Source: Hybos culiciformis (taxonomy: Eukaryota; Arthropoda; Insecta; Diptera; Hybotidae). From it: a DNA stretch of 64,000 nt. Numbering within the stretch: the first letter of the stretch is position 1; every line of letters begins with the position of its first letter. A program made the translations under genes and the position numbers. The notes under the pieces were generated by a model. The model had not been told where the DNA came from, searched no databases, and saw nothing but the letters and a program-made list of their open reading frames with translations. Where the stretch lies: assembly GCA_964007475.1 (NCBI GenBank), contig OZ023273.1, forward strand, positions 50,593,525-50,657,524, written 5' to 3'. Shown one piece after another: positions 33,295-45,425 of this stretch.

Positions 33295-33829
33295 CACCCC
33301 TACACTCGTTAGATATTTTTTTCCGGCTCATTATTTTAAACAATATATCACCATCGTCATTAGTTACAGGAAAACTCTTTATAATTTCATATTTGAAATT
33401 TTCCCATGTTCCCAAATCTTTCCGGACAATCGCAGTGAAGCGTAATATAAAACCGTTTGATCGTTCCACGAATAGATACCCTTTAATTTTTCTATATTAC
33501 TTATCCAATTTAAAACAGAAATCTTTGAATTTTCCTCTGGGTTAAATTCAGGTATAAATACGCTTACCTCTTTTAATCCCATCACAACTGAATTGACATT
33601 AGATAACTGACTGGACATACCATGTTCGTGATCACTCCAACATTCACTTGCATTTCTCCGATTATTTGAACTACCACGCACTTCATTTCTCTCCTTATAT
33701 TCATTTAAATCAACTAATTTATTTTTCAAATATTTTATTTCTTCTCGTAACTCTTTTATCTTTCTATCTTTACGTACCAATTCTCTTTTTAGTTCACTTT
33801 TCCTTGACATTTTTATCAAATTTTATTTT

Positions 33830-34285
33830 AACTACCAAAAATTCAAAAAAAAATTAAAAATTTTTAACGATTTTTTTTCCAAATTCTTCACTAAAAATTT
33901 CCTTTTCAATAGTCAAATTTTTTTTTTTCCAAAATCTTTTTTTGAATAACTTTATTCAAATTCTTTTCTTTTTTTTTTCCAAAAATCGTTTTTTTTTTTT
34001 TAAATGTTTAAGCAGAACTCTGAGTTTTTTTTTAAAATGTTAGTTTTTTTCGAAATATTTTAATCACAACTCTTAGTTTTTTTCAAATTTTTCATAAGCA
34101 CAACTCTTATTTTTTTTAATTCTTAACAAGCACAACTCTTAGTTAGGTTTTTTTTTCTCAAATTTTTAAATTCAAAATGTTTTTTTTTACAAAATTCTTT
34201 TTTGCTAATAGTCTGTTAATTTTTTTTCCCCAAATTATTAAATTCAAATTCCAAAAATTTTTGAAGTTTTACCCCACACCTGAAC
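33830..34285. other. T-rich DNA with short tandem phrases, no gene
   Basis: Copies of GCACAACTCTTAGTTTTTTT about every 40 bp (34010-34145), possibly the decayed 5' region of the gag element. Confidence 0.45.
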
Positions 34286-34287
34286 TA

Positions 34288-34660
34288 TTAATAAATTTAA
34301 TTAAATGTGTCCATCTTGCAATGTTCTTTTCTTATATATTTTTTTGTTAACTTTTTTTGCGCTTATACAATCTGTCATTTAATACACTTTCAATTTTACC
34401 TATTTTACAAGTAGTTCTATATATTCACGGTATATACAAATCACGTTAAATTCATTATTCATTTTAATAAATTCAGGTTTAATTAATACGTATTATTTAT
34501 TGGACATGTAATTAAAATAATTATCAAGAAAATTGGGAAAATAGAAATAGCATGAATAATAACCTTAAGAAAATAACAGTTTTATTAAAAATTCCTGTAA
34601 AATATTCAACTAATTTAAATCGATTTATCAATTTATAATTTTAAACTTAATTTTTGAACT
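34288..34660 (+). pseudogene. Gustatory receptor pseudogene, paralogue of the gene at 25587
   Basis: TTTAATTAAATGTGTCCATC (34297-34316) is identical to codons in exon 1 of the intact receptor (about 25722-25741). Similarity continues through CAAGTAGTTCTATATATTCA. It then jumps across a deletion of about 260 bp to ATTGGACATGTAATTAAAAT, matching ATAGGGCATGCAATTCAAAT at 26181, and TTTATAATTTTAAACTTAAT, matching 26327 onward. Several stops and frame changes. Only the middle of exon 1 is recognisable. Confidence 0.75.
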
Positions 34661-35647
34661 AACTCAGTAAAAAAAATAATAATCTATTTTGCTATCATTG
34701 AATATTTAAAAAAAAAATGGTATCCACTTAATTATTGAAATTCTACATTTTATGTATTTCACAAAGTTCTAAAAATTTGAAGTCTGAAAAAAATTTTCTC
34801 CTGACGTAAAAAGTCGTAAAAAGAGATTTATTGTATAAAAGACTTGATCTATACGATCTATACACATACAACATAATATTACCTGTTTTATACAATACTT
34901 TTTCACTTTTTTTTACATGGAAACCTAAAAACAGCGATTTCAACTATTTTTTATCGATATAAAAATTCTTGATCCTTTTTTTCATTGGCCTTTTGGCATA
35001 TTTGACATTTTAAAAATAAAACAAGTAATATTATTTTTGGTTTGCGACGTTTTTGTTGAAAAAGGAATCCAAAAAGGCATGAAACAAAGAATGCGTAAAA
35101 CGGGTATAAGGATTAAAAATAAGGTCATATATATTTGCTACACTAGTATCATGTTTTCATTTAGTGTAATTTAAAATCGTCCAGGAATTAAATACTTATT
35201 TTTTTCTGTGGTATAGGTAAATGTGGAATAAATTTGAATAATTTTATTTTAATTAATATACATTTTTCTCCATGGCACATAATATATTATCTAACATTGT
35301 ACTTACGTGTTACAACATTTGGAATATGAAAACCATTAGGATTATGAATATCCACCACTATTTTTCATTGACTGGGACTGAAATATATATAATGCAAAAG
35401 CTCTTGCAATAAAATTTATTTGAAATTGCAATTTACAGAATACATACATATATTGCAAATAATTCAAAAATGCTATAAATTCGTGATTACAAGAATATAA
35501 TAGATAAATAAAATATTTTGAACATTCAGTTTAATTTATTATTATGAGTGACATATTTTTGTGTCTACAGTTTATACAACATTATTAAAACTGAAAGCTC
35601 AATCTGATGGATTATTATTATTCTTATAATTTATGAATAGTATAGAA
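34661..35647. other. No gene seen
   Basis: AT-rich sequence. The short frame 34743-34943 has no motif. Confidence 0.5.
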
Positions 35648-35720
35648 CAGGCCTGGGCAAACTAGCGGCTCTAACCATAAATTTTTGTGGCTCAAAAAAT
35701 TGTTTGCTTCATAAAAACAT
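35648..35720 (+). repeat. Left end of a hAT MITE (CAGGCCTGGGCAA)
   Basis: CAGGCCTGGGCAAACTAGCG, then GGCTCTAACC, GTGGCTC and ACGGCTC. The same terminus occurs at 61941-61960 in reverse. The matching right end of this copy was not found. Confidence 0.65.
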
Positions 35721-36928
35721 ACGGCTCAAGAAATTATTAATTCGTATTAAAATTTTCCAATTGGTTATTATAAAATAAAAAGATTTTTTTTAACCATTCT
35801 ATTTACACCATTCTTTCAAAATTAATTAATTTGAAGTAGTTATTTAAAAATTTCAAGAAAAATTAAAGTCATTAAAAATTTTAATCATTTAATGTGAACT
35901 AAAAAATCCTGATAATTATTTTAACAGTAATAGCTTTATTCTTATTTCTATTCTTAACCACAGACGTCGTAAACTATTTTTATACACCAATGTTAACTAC
36001 CATAAAATCTTTCTATTTTATTATATCTGTTGCCGTATTTTTATTTCATCAAGAGATTAGAGAATATGCTTTTAGAAAAATTAAATTGGAATGATATAAA
36101 AAAATATTGGAAAAAAGTTTGAATAAGAAAAGGTATACTTTTTTTTATTGTAAAATTTCCTAGTTAACATAAGATAATGTTAGTTTTTTCTTTTACCTTT
36201 GTTAAAAATTCTATGAAATTTATGATTCTCTTACTCATAATTATTTTTATTGTCAATAAATTTTGGACTTCTGTAGGAAACGACTCTGGTTTTTTTTTTG
36301 TAGAAAAGTTCCATTGACGATCAGGATCATTTCCCAAGATTTACGATAGTTTTTAGCGACGAAGACGTGGACTTCATTTCAACTGTAAAAAAATTTACTA
36401 TTCACACTTAAAAATAAGCGTCTAGTTTGGATCGAAAGTGATCATTTTCGTCATTTTGCGACACAAACACAGAGCTACACTACACCTACTCAATGGTAAT
36501 ATAATTTTAAATACTTAATGGATGGCTATACATTGAGAAATCGGCTAAAACCCTGCTATTTGTTAATGATCTTTTAGCGAAATTTTTTTTCTAATTCATT
36601 GTAATCTAAAAAATCATAATATACACACAAATTACAATTTGATTCTTACTGTCGCAATAAAATAAACTAAAGTTGGAAGTCAACATCGAAGTAATTTTAG
36701 CTTATTTATAATTCATAGAAAAGTTCAAGTTATTAATGTTAAGTAATTTTCAATAATAAAATTATGTTCCGGAAATAGATAAAAGATTCATGTTTTACAA
36801 TGTTAAATTTTTATTTTTTAAATTGAATTAAACAAAATCTTATAAAGAATATTAAATATACCTATGCCAGTAGTCACGTAATTTTATTTTTCAGATTATT
36901 ATATAGATAATATAAAATAATATATAAA
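35721..36928. other. No gene seen
   Basis: AT-rich sequence with stops in all frames. Confidence 0.5.
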
Positions 36929-38020
36929 TCGTCGCTCGAGAATTGATTTGGCGTATTCACTATTTTAGCGTTTTTGAGTTAAGAATGCCATTATGGGTTT
37001 CAAAACCCAAATTTTCTGAATCTTTAACCCGTTTTCTTCTATCTACTTCCGTTCCCGAGATAATCAGTGTGCACTTTGCCGTATAAGCCACCAAAACGGA
37101 TATATATCTAGTTGTTTTGCCGTATACGGCAATTTTTCAATACAAAATAAAGTTTTTTTTCGCAGAAAGTTGTTTTACCGTACGTGCACGTAAGCTCAAA
37201 AAAATGTTCAAGTACTGACTATTGTTTTACCGTACGTGTACCAAAAGTGGCCATTAATTCATACAAAATATTTTTTAAATAATGTTATTTCATAATTTTT
37301 TTTGCAACAAGAAGTTTTCAAAAAACATTTATTAAATTTTTTGTCGAAAATAGTTTTAAAGTATAATAAGATTAATTAAATTTTTGATTTAAATCAATAA
37401 AAAGTTAATTTTTGTAGTTTTGACAGAATTTGTCTTTTTTATTTAAGAATTCAATACGTCAATAATTAAGTAGAAATAATCGGGAGGGTGCCTTAATCTA
37501 AAGACACATAACATAAATATAACGCTTTGAAAACGACATAACATAAATTTATGTTATGTCATTTTCTAAAAGTATCACAACGTAAATTTATTTAAAGCTA
37601 TTTTGTTTTTTTTTATTTTATGTCTTTTTTAATAAATTATGAAAGTGTCATAAACTAAATATAAAAAAAAACATTAACAAACTGTATGTAGGTAGGTGAC
37701 TTAAGGTCAAGTGACATAAAGTCAAGTGACCTTATTTTCATTTCAAAACGACATAAAGTCAAGTGATATTATGTTGTTTTTGAAATGGACATAAGATCAC
37801 TTTATGTCTGTTTATATGTCTGTTTTTAATTTATTATAATTATTATTATCATATTTATTAGTATTATATACTTTATTTTAATTTACATTTTATTTTAAAT
37901 AAATTTTACATTTTTCATTAATTTAAATTAATCATTATTAATATTACTGTTTTATTTTTTTCATTTTTATTTTTTTTTTTTTTTTTATTTCATTTTTTTC
38001 TCTAATAATTCTAACTATTT

Positions 38021-39777
38021 CTAATTATTGTTTCTAATGGACTCTATGCAGCTTTTTTTGAACCTATACAAATTTTGTTCTTCCTTTACATTGTCTGGTA
38101 ACGCATTGTATAATTGCAGGCCCTTGTATATAAACGACTGTTGCCCCGCTGTACTATTTATTCTCTCTGGTCTGAAATTATTTGCATTTCTAAGCCGATA
38201 TGGTTGTACATCTCTCACATAATTTAAATGGTCAATTAGATATGATGGTCCTCTTTGATTTTTCAACTTGAATATCGATATTAATGTGCTGAGTTGTAAT
38301 CTTTGTTGGATATTTAACCATTTTAGTGTGTCCAGCATTGATCTCACCGGAGTGAATCTATTACATTTCAGGATACATCTCATCGCCTTATTTTGTAGCA
38401 TTTGTAATCTGTTTAAATGTGTTTGGTTGCAGCACGAATAAAGTATTGTTGAGCAGTATTCAAAGTGAGGTTTTATAATAACAATGTAAATATTTATAGA
38501 TGTTTCAGTGCTTATTTTATTTCTTATTCTTTTAAAAAAACCAATCTTTTTGCCAATTTTCTTGCATATATGTTCAATGTGCTCATGAAAGTTCATCTTG
38601 TTATCTATGGTAAAACCCAAATATTTAAAGTTTTTTACTTTTTCAATAATTTCAATAATTGATTTGTACATTTTCTTCACTATTCATATTCAACTCCATA
38701 ATTTTTGTCTTCTTTTCATTTAATTTAAGTTTGTTCATTTTCAACCATTTGTTTACATTTTCCATATCATGCACCAAATTATTTCTGCACTCTATCTCAT
38801 TATCTCCTTCAGCATAAAGTAAGGTGTCATCAGCGTATAGTGCTACACGGCTTTTCTTTATTATTAGTGGTAAATCATTTATGTATATGATAAACAGCAG
38901 CGCACCAAGAATTGAGCCTTGTGGCACTCCTATTTCAACATTTATGAACCGCATTTATGAACATTTATGAACATTTATGAACAACATTTATGTCCCTTAC
39001 TTTTGTTCGTTGTGTCCTGTCTTTTAAATATGTTTCGAACCACATTAATTCAGCGTCTTCTACTCCATACATAAATAATTTTTTTAGTAGAATTTCTCTA
39101 TCCACTGTTTCGAACGCCCTTTTAAAATCCAAAAATAATGCCATAATTTTTTTCTGCTTTCCAATTTTTTTCCAATCGTTGATCACCAAATTTATTGCTG
39201 ATTCACAAGAATAATCTTTCCTAAAGCCTGATTGGTAATTTGAGAACATCTTGTTGCTTTCCATATATTTTTCTAGCTGTATTTTCACAATTTTCTCTAA
39301 TATTTTTTCGCACGTTTTTAGAGTCTTAATGGGACGGAATTCTTCACATTTATTAGTATTTAATATTTTTGCTACCGGCGTAATCATAGAATCTTTCCAT
39401 GAACTCGGAAATTGGCCTGTCTCTAATGATTGATTGATAATTTGTACTAATATTGGACCTATGGTATTCCAGTTATCTAAGATAATTTTTGGACTGAGTT
39501 TATTAAAATCCGGTTTGTTTTTTAATGATTTTACAATTTCTTTTAGTTTTTGGATATCAGTTTTTTCAAATTTAAATTTTGTTCTAACCTTGTTAATGTT
39601 GTTAATATATGGAACGTTTTCAATTGAATCCCTAATTTGTTGCACACTATTTACAAAATATTTATTAAAGTTTTCTGCAATTTCAAAATTATTTTCATGT
39701 TCTCCATCTTCAAAAAACACACTTTGAATTTGGCTTTTACTTTGTTGGAGTACTAGACTTTTTATTTCTTTCCACAT
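38021..39777 (-). pseudogene. LINE reverse transcriptase, three pieces
   Basis: 39777-38965 holds fingers and palm: PVAKILNTNKCEEFRPIKTL, NYQSGFRKDYSCESAI and MALFLDFKRAFETVDR (first catalytic Asp). 38954-38652 holds [20 protein letters not shown] and [10 protein letters not shown] (catalytic Asp pair). 38680-38021 holds KYLGFTIDNKMNF and the C-terminal NKAMRC...NFRPERINSTAGQQSF region. The first break coincides with extra copies of ACATTTATGA at 38940-38990, which look like repeat slippage inside the gene. Joined length would be normal for the family. Confidence 0.88.
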
Positions 39778-40088
39778 TTGTTTCTGTCCGTTTGCTTGGT
39801 TAATTTTGTTGTTGATGTATTCGTTTTTTGCATTTTCAATGTTTATTTTATATTGATTTCTAGTATTTTTATAATTGTCCCATGCATGTCTTGAATTTGT
39901 TAGGCGCGCGATTTGATATGTTTTTATTTTTTTAGCTTTTAAGATTTTTAAGTCATTATTAAACCATTTAACATTATTTTTTGTATTAATTTTTTTTCTT
40001 TGTTGTTTTCTTTGTTGTATATTTTTCTATAACATTAAACAGTTTTGTTTCAAGGATATTTGCATTTTCATGCATATCGTTTGTTAGG

Positions 40089-40745
40089 CTATGCGTATTT
40101 ACAGTATTTAAATGACTCTATGTCAGTATTAATTTCACTTTTGTTAAAATTTTTCGTTATTTTTATTTCTATTAATTCATGATCTGAAATCTTATTATTT
40201 GTACACACATTTGCTGTTAAATTATGAGTGTTTGTTATAACATAATCTATTAAAGTTTTTGATCGTTCTGTTACTCTGGTATATTCTGAGATTTTTTGAC
40301 TCATGCAGTTGTCATTTAAAAAACTTTCAATGTCTCGTTTATATATATTGTTCTTACACCAATCAATGTTAAAATCACCCGCTATTATTATATCCGTCGC
40401 TGAATCTGTTAGAGTTTCGATGTGTTCTTTAAAAAAATTGCAAAATTCCCTTTCTGAGCTGCTTGGTGAACGATATATCGCAACAATAATTACACTTAGA
40501 TTGTCGAGCTTACATTCACACGCCAACATCCACATTTTCGAATCAATTGATTTTTTTAAAATTTCGATTATTTTCCAATTACTTTTTACATATATTGATA
40601 CACCCCCCGTTCTTGTTGAATTAGAAACACATTGTACGTTATTGTATCCCTTTAAAATAATTTCATTTTCATCAATATTTGTTGTTATATGTGTTTCGCT
40701 TAATACTAGAAAATCAAATTCATTGTTGGTAACTATATTAATTCG
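40089..40745 (-). pseudogene. LINE APE-type endonuclease domain
   Basis: The minus-strand frame shows LVLSETHI (catalytic Glu), TRTGGVSIYVK, AIYRSPSSS, IIAGDFNIDW (catalytic Asp/Asn) and NKISDHELI (catalytic Asp/His), the complete apurinic-like endonuclease set that nicks the target site. The frame is open until NTDIESFKYCKYA at 40089. The linker to the reverse transcriptase (39778-40088) is frameshifted. Confidence 0.85.
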
Positions 40746-40810
40746 AGATCACTAAAATTATTTAAAAATCCCTGAATATTGGTATAAATACCTTTTATTG
40801 TATTTAATTG

Positions 40811-41343
40811 CTAATATCCTATTTTATTCTTTCTGGGCATTAGCTTTTGTTGATAAACTGGACATTGTCTATCGTATGTTGAGTGCTTTACATCATTATC
40901 AAGATTTAAATTTTCATTTGCACAAATGCAATTTATGCACTTATTTGTAATTTCTTGATTGGTACATTCTTTTGTTTTATGTTTGCCATGACATTTAATG
41001 CATATTTCTTCACTCGTACATTGAGTCGATTTATGATTGTATCCCTTGCACTTGAAATATCTTAGCACTTCTACAGCATCATAAACTCTGCATCTTTCCC
41101 ATCCGATACATAATTTTTCTGCTGCTAGGAAAAATTATGTATCACTGCATTGTAATATACTTTATTATTATTATTCCTCACTTCATAGTATTTAACTACT
41201 TTTATATAACCGTTTTTTAATATAAGATTTTGATTTCTTAGACTTTCTATCAGTTCATTTTCTTCATGCTTGAAAAACATGTTTGTAATTTTAATTTGGG
41301 GATTTATTCTAGCCGGTATTTTAATTTCATAATTTTTATGCAA
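40811..41343 (-). pseudogene. LINE ORF1 (gag-like) fragment with CCHC knuckles
   Basis: The 41343-41125 part reads RINPQIKITNMFF and ESLRNQNLILKNGYIKVVKY, the PRE_C2HC-type region of Jockey ORF1. The 41068-40811 part carries a degenerate knuckle (first Cys replaced by Tyr: YFKCKGYNHKSTQC) and a better one (CIKCHGKHKTKEC). RNA binding for the intact protein. A frame break separates the two pieces. Confidence 0.75.
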
Positions 41344-42402
41344 TGTTGCTTCAAGAGCTTTTTTAATGTGATTTTAAGTCACAATTTTTTTCAATGTAAA
41401 AGGACATAAGCTCAATATACCGCAATTATGGAAATAAAAATTCTTTGAACAACATCCTTTTGGAAAAGGCCTAAAATCAAGTAAGTAATATGACCTTTTC
41501 CAAAAAAAAATTACGGCAGCCACTGCAATCAAGTCTTTCACAAATAATATAAATAAAAAACACTTATTGTTTGAGAAAACTTGATATTGTGTCGTTTTCA
41601 TTTTTGGATGAAAACGACAAGTGATTTTATGTCTTTTTTAACTTTGACTTTATGTCCATTTCGAAATAGTCTTTTTGAAATGGACATAAGGTCACTTGAC
41701 TTTATGTCACTTGACTTTATGTCACTTGACCTTAAGTCACCTACCCTACTTCAGTTATAGAAAAAAAAAGAAGATATTATGTCGTTTTCAGTTAATGACA
41801 CAAAATGACATAAAATAAATTTAGGTTGAGTCACTTACAAAATTTAGTTTGTGACACTTTCAGAAAGAGACCTAACATAAATGTATGTTATGTCGCTTTA
41901 AATTAAGGCACTTTACTTAAGTTTTTAGATATTTTATAATTTGATGTTGCATTTAGTTTTTAAAAATATTAATTTTTGTGATTCGTAGTTATTATAAGAT
42001 TAAAATAGTGATGAATCCGTAATTTTTGAATGAAATTTGTTGAAAAATTTTTATTTTCATACATTTAAAATTTTAAATATATGAAAACAAAAATTTATTC
42101 ATTTCTCTTGTTTTGCCGTATGTGAATTATTTTGCCGTACGTGTATGGGATGCCCGAAAAAAACGTGCGAAATGGCGTATACAGCAAATCAATTTTTTTT
42201 TAAAATCGAAAAAAAATCATGATACAATTGAGTCCGAAATCTGAAATCATCTATTTTAAACCATCTTTTAAATATCAAAAAGCTGTCAAAAAATAAAAAA
42301 ATTCTATCGGCTAGTTTTGCCAATATTTAATTTCCAACTTTGAGATCAATTTACTCGAAATGGAAATTTGGCGTATACGCCAAATCATTTCTCGGGCGAC
42401 GA

Positions 42403-42744
42403 AATTACTCTTTAATTGGATTAGAGAAGTTTTTTATAAAATTATAAACATACGAAATTAATTGTTCTTCGATTGTAAAACTCTGCACGCGTTTCTCTGT
42501 CTTTTCAAATCTAAAAATTTGTATTTGTTTTGTTTAAAAATAAAGAAATAAAAAAAATAAAATAAAAGAATTTTAATTTTAATTTTAATTGTATTGTTTG
42601 TTTTTGAACCTTTTTTTTTTTTTTTTTTTTTGTGTTAAAAAAAAGAAAATAATAAATAAAAATTTTATATAAATAATAATAATATTAATAATCCTTTATT
42701 AAATTTCCTTTGGTTCAAATTAAGAACCAACAAACACGTCATCC
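42403..42744. other. AT-rich spacer with a long T-run, no gene
   Basis: Includes an uninterrupted T-run at 42611-42630 and TAATAATAATATTAATAATC. Confidence 0.5.
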
Positions 42745-45425
42745 ATTTTTGCTTCCTTTACAGAAGCCCGCAACTGACTGGCAGTGATCACGTTGTCGAG
42801 TTTGACTTGCTGTCGGATCAAATAAATCAGATTCTGGCGAAAAACCCAGAGTCTGAAATTTTGGTTTTCGGTGATTTTAACGTACATAACGTATCATGGC
42901 TTAGTCATTCTAATCGCAACAGTCCCGAAGGCAGATATGTAGAGTTTTTTTCAAGTCTTAATAATCTGATTCAAATTATTTCTGAACCCACCCACATTCC
43001 AGATATAAACCATCAGGGTCATCATCTCTTGGATCTGTTTCTGACATCGAACCCAGATAATTATAACGCTTCAATTAGTTCCCCCCCTTGGAAACTCCGA
43101 TCATTGTCTCGTTAGCACGTCCTTCTCTCTTGATTGTGGAGCGGGCTTATCTAGAGCTCCTGGAAGACTGGTATGGATCTATTCCCAAGCTGATTGGGAT
43201 GGACTCTCCGGTTTTCTTCGAAGGATGGATTTGTCTCGCTGCTTCTTGGAGAGGGATGTTGACCTTTGTACGGCTGTCATTACTGAAAGTATTCTGTTAG
43301 GGATGAAACTATTCATACCCCATAAAAAAGTACAAAATAAAACGAATACTAAAAATCCGTGGTTCAATGACACCTGTGCAAAGGCCATAGCCGATAGAGA
43401 TAATGCTTTTCGTGAGTATAAACAAAATAATTCTTTAAGTTCACTGAAGCTCTGGCAAGAAGTCAGGAACAGATGCAGTAAGATTTGTTGTCAGCAGAAG
43501 GTTTTGTATACCCAGAGGAAGCGTCATGAAATATTAAACCTTCCTAAAAATAGCAGAAGCTTTTGGAGCTTCGCTAAAAGTGTACAACAGAACTTTGGCT
43601 CGCCTTCATCTTTTCCTCCCCTTGTAGATGGTGACCGGATCATATCAGATTCGGTTGGGAAGGCTAATTTGTTTGTAAAACTTTTTAGTCAAAACTCAAC
43701 ACTCGCAGCTTCAGCTCAAGATCCACCTGTCTCGCCTCCAGTAAACTCTTCTTTTGGAAGAGTTTACTTTAGGCAACGTGCTGTTTTGAAAGCTCTAAAA
43801 AATCTGAATGTGAAAAAGTCAACTGGCCCTGATGGTATTCCGGCTGTGGTCCTTAAGCATACTGCCTCTGTTCTAGCTAAACCTCTGCGCAACCTTTTCT
43901 ATCTTTCATATTCACTTGGCATTTACCCCACCAAGTGGAAAGTTGTGCATGTTCAGCCTATTCCAAAAAAAGGCGATAAATGCGATCCCTCTAACTACAG
44001 GCCCATTGCCCTAACTTCTATTCTTTCCAAAGTAATGGAATCCCTCATTAACAATAAAGTTAAAAAATACCTAGAATGGAACAAATTGCTAAGTGACCAG
44101 CAATATGGTTTTCGTACGAATAGATCGACTGGTGACCTGATGACATATTTATCCCACAAGCTCTTCACAACTCCGGTGAGGCTTGTGTTGTTGCTTTGGA
44201 TATAGCTAAGGCTTTTGATCGAGTTTGGCATCCGGCTTTGATTTCTAAAGTTAAATCAATGGGTCTAGGAACAGCCTTTGTCAACTGGATCAGTAACTTT
44301 CTGTCTCGTCGTTCTATTCGTGCTGTTGTGGATGGGTACCAGTCACATACTTTCAATATCAACTCCGGTGTACCCCAAGGGTGTGTTCTCTCCCCAACCC
44401 TCTTTTTAATTTTCATCAATGATCTTCTTAAATCAACACTCAACCCCATCTACAGCTTCACCGATGACAGTAACTTGGTAGCAAGCTACGATTTTATTAA
44501 TAGGAAATCAGCATCCTCAAATGCTGTTACTACTAAACGAAACTTCTTGCAAAGTAGCATAAATCACGACCTTTCAAAAATTGCGCAATGGGGTCTTCTC
44601 AACAGAGTTGAGTTTAACGCATCCAAAACTCAATGCTGTCTAGTTTCTAGAAAGCTGTCAACTTTCGATCCCCAATTTTCTTTTCAAGGAGAAAGTATTG
44701 CCAAATCTGGAAACCTTGACATTTTAGGTTCGAAAATAACTAGCGATTTAAGCTGGAAAATTCATATTTTCGAAATTGCAAAAAACGCAGCGAAATGTCT
44801 TCGTTTTTTAAAAAGATGTAAACAATACTTTTCCCCCTCTGATCTCCTTAACATTTACAAATCCTACACACGACCAAAATTAGAATACAATTCGCATATA
44901 TGGGCTGGTGCTCCCAAAACCCACCTTGAATACCTGGACAAAGTTCAGAGAAGGGCTATTAGATTGATAAACAATCACCAAACCACCAGCTCATTATCAT
45001 CACTCAATCACCGTCGTAATGTAGGTTCTCTTTCTATCTTTTATAAATACCTTGTTGGAATGGATACGTGTTCCCTGGAAGTAAAGGCCCTACTTCCTCA
45101 ACTTCAAGTATTTTCGCGCCAAACACGTACCGCTTCAACGTCACACCCATATTTCGTTAAAATTCCCAGATGTGATAGAACGAGCTTCGGAGATTCGTTT
45201 TCAATTCGCACCTCGAGAATGTGGAATGCTCTCCCATCAGAATTGTTCCCGACAGCTGGCGGACGCTTGATTTACGACTTGCGCCGCTTTAAGAAGAGTG
45301 TAAATGATTACCTATTAACTGTCCCACTTTTTAATCCCGTCTAAACTTCCTGTCCTCATTACCAAATCCATACTTCTTATAGTATAAAAGGTATCCCACC
45401 TAGTGATAATAAAAAAAAAAAAAAA
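42745..45425 (+). mobile_element. Second LINE, 5'-truncated, well preserved
   Basis: Starts inside the endonuclease and ends in TGATAATAAAAAAAAAA at about 45405-45425. The 3' untranslated part 45345-45404 is short. It is visibly less AT-rich than everything around it and has only two frame breaks, suggesting a recent arrival. No target duplication was resolved. Confidence 0.85.
42750..45344 (+). pseudogene. LINE ORF2: endonuclease and reverse transcriptase, two frameshifts
   Basis: Endonuclease remnants: LYRSPQLTGSDHVVEFD, ILVFGDFNVHNVSWL, GNSDHCLVS. A run of seven C at 43080-43086 shifts the frame (six would keep it open). The frame 43225-44205 then holds NPWFNDTC, KKSTGPDGIPAVVLKH, PIPKKGDKCDPSNYRPIALT and QQYGFRTNRSTGDL. 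A second break near 44160-44170 leads to 44196-45344, with ALDIAKAFDRVWH, SGVPQGCVLSPTLFLIFIND, YSFTDDSNLV (FTDD replaces the usual YADD, both Asp kept) and a long C-terminal domain ending at TAA 45342-45344. Role in an intact copy: target-primed reverse transcription. The clade is Jockey/CR1-like by appearance. Confidence 0.9.

Larger units (their letters stand above)
31541..33810 (-). pseudogene. Retrotransposon gag, broken by two hAT MITEs
   Basis: The minus strand starts ATG at 33810 (MSRKSELKRELVRKD), with an N-terminal coiled-coil-like charged region and then a capsid-like segment (VLNWISNIEKL, YYASLRLSGKIWEH). One frameshift lies near 33400. MITE 32955-33294 interrupts it. The frame resumes with ETYFYEIVGLCRQI and two CCHC zinc knuckles (CFVCNDVGHLANKC and CFRCRKEGHFARNC) that bind nucleic acid. 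MITE 31622-32455 then interrupts it again. Removing that MITE and one TSD copy leaves an open frame to a stop at 31541-31543. No protease, reverse transcriptase or LTR was identified nearby, so Ty3/gypsy versus BEL cannot be decided. Confidence 0.8.
37965..41345 (-). mobile_element. Jockey/CR1-like LINE with poly-A tail
   Basis: Minus-strand order: ORF1 fragment (41343-40811), endonuclease (about 40745-40089), reverse transcriptase (39777-38021), then a poly-A tail (T-run at 37972-37987). The 5' end is truncated in ORF1. It lies between the arms of the palindromic element 36929-42402. Several frame breaks make it inactive. Confidence 0.85.
36929..42402. mobile_element. Compound palindromic element with three nested inverted-repeat pairs, invaded by a LINE
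   Basis: The outermost pair is TCGTCGCTCGAGAATTGATT at 36929, mirrored at 42383-42402, with TTTGGCGTAT and TTTTGCCGTA words in both arms. Inside it, GTGCCTTAAT at 37488 is mirrored by ATTAAGGCAC at 41911, with GACATAACATAAATTTATG words. The innermost pair GTAGGTAGGTGACTTAAGGT at 37688 is mirrored to 41749, with AAGTCAAGTGACATAAAGTC words. Left and right arms are similar in length. The centre is occupied by a minus-strand LINE (about 37965-41345). The outer terminus resembles that of the element at 1501-7307. Confidence 0.75.

Noticed and set aside
36929..42402. Polinton or other giant virus-like element
   Set aside because: No capsid, polymerase B or packaging gene; the only genes inside belong to the inserted LINE.
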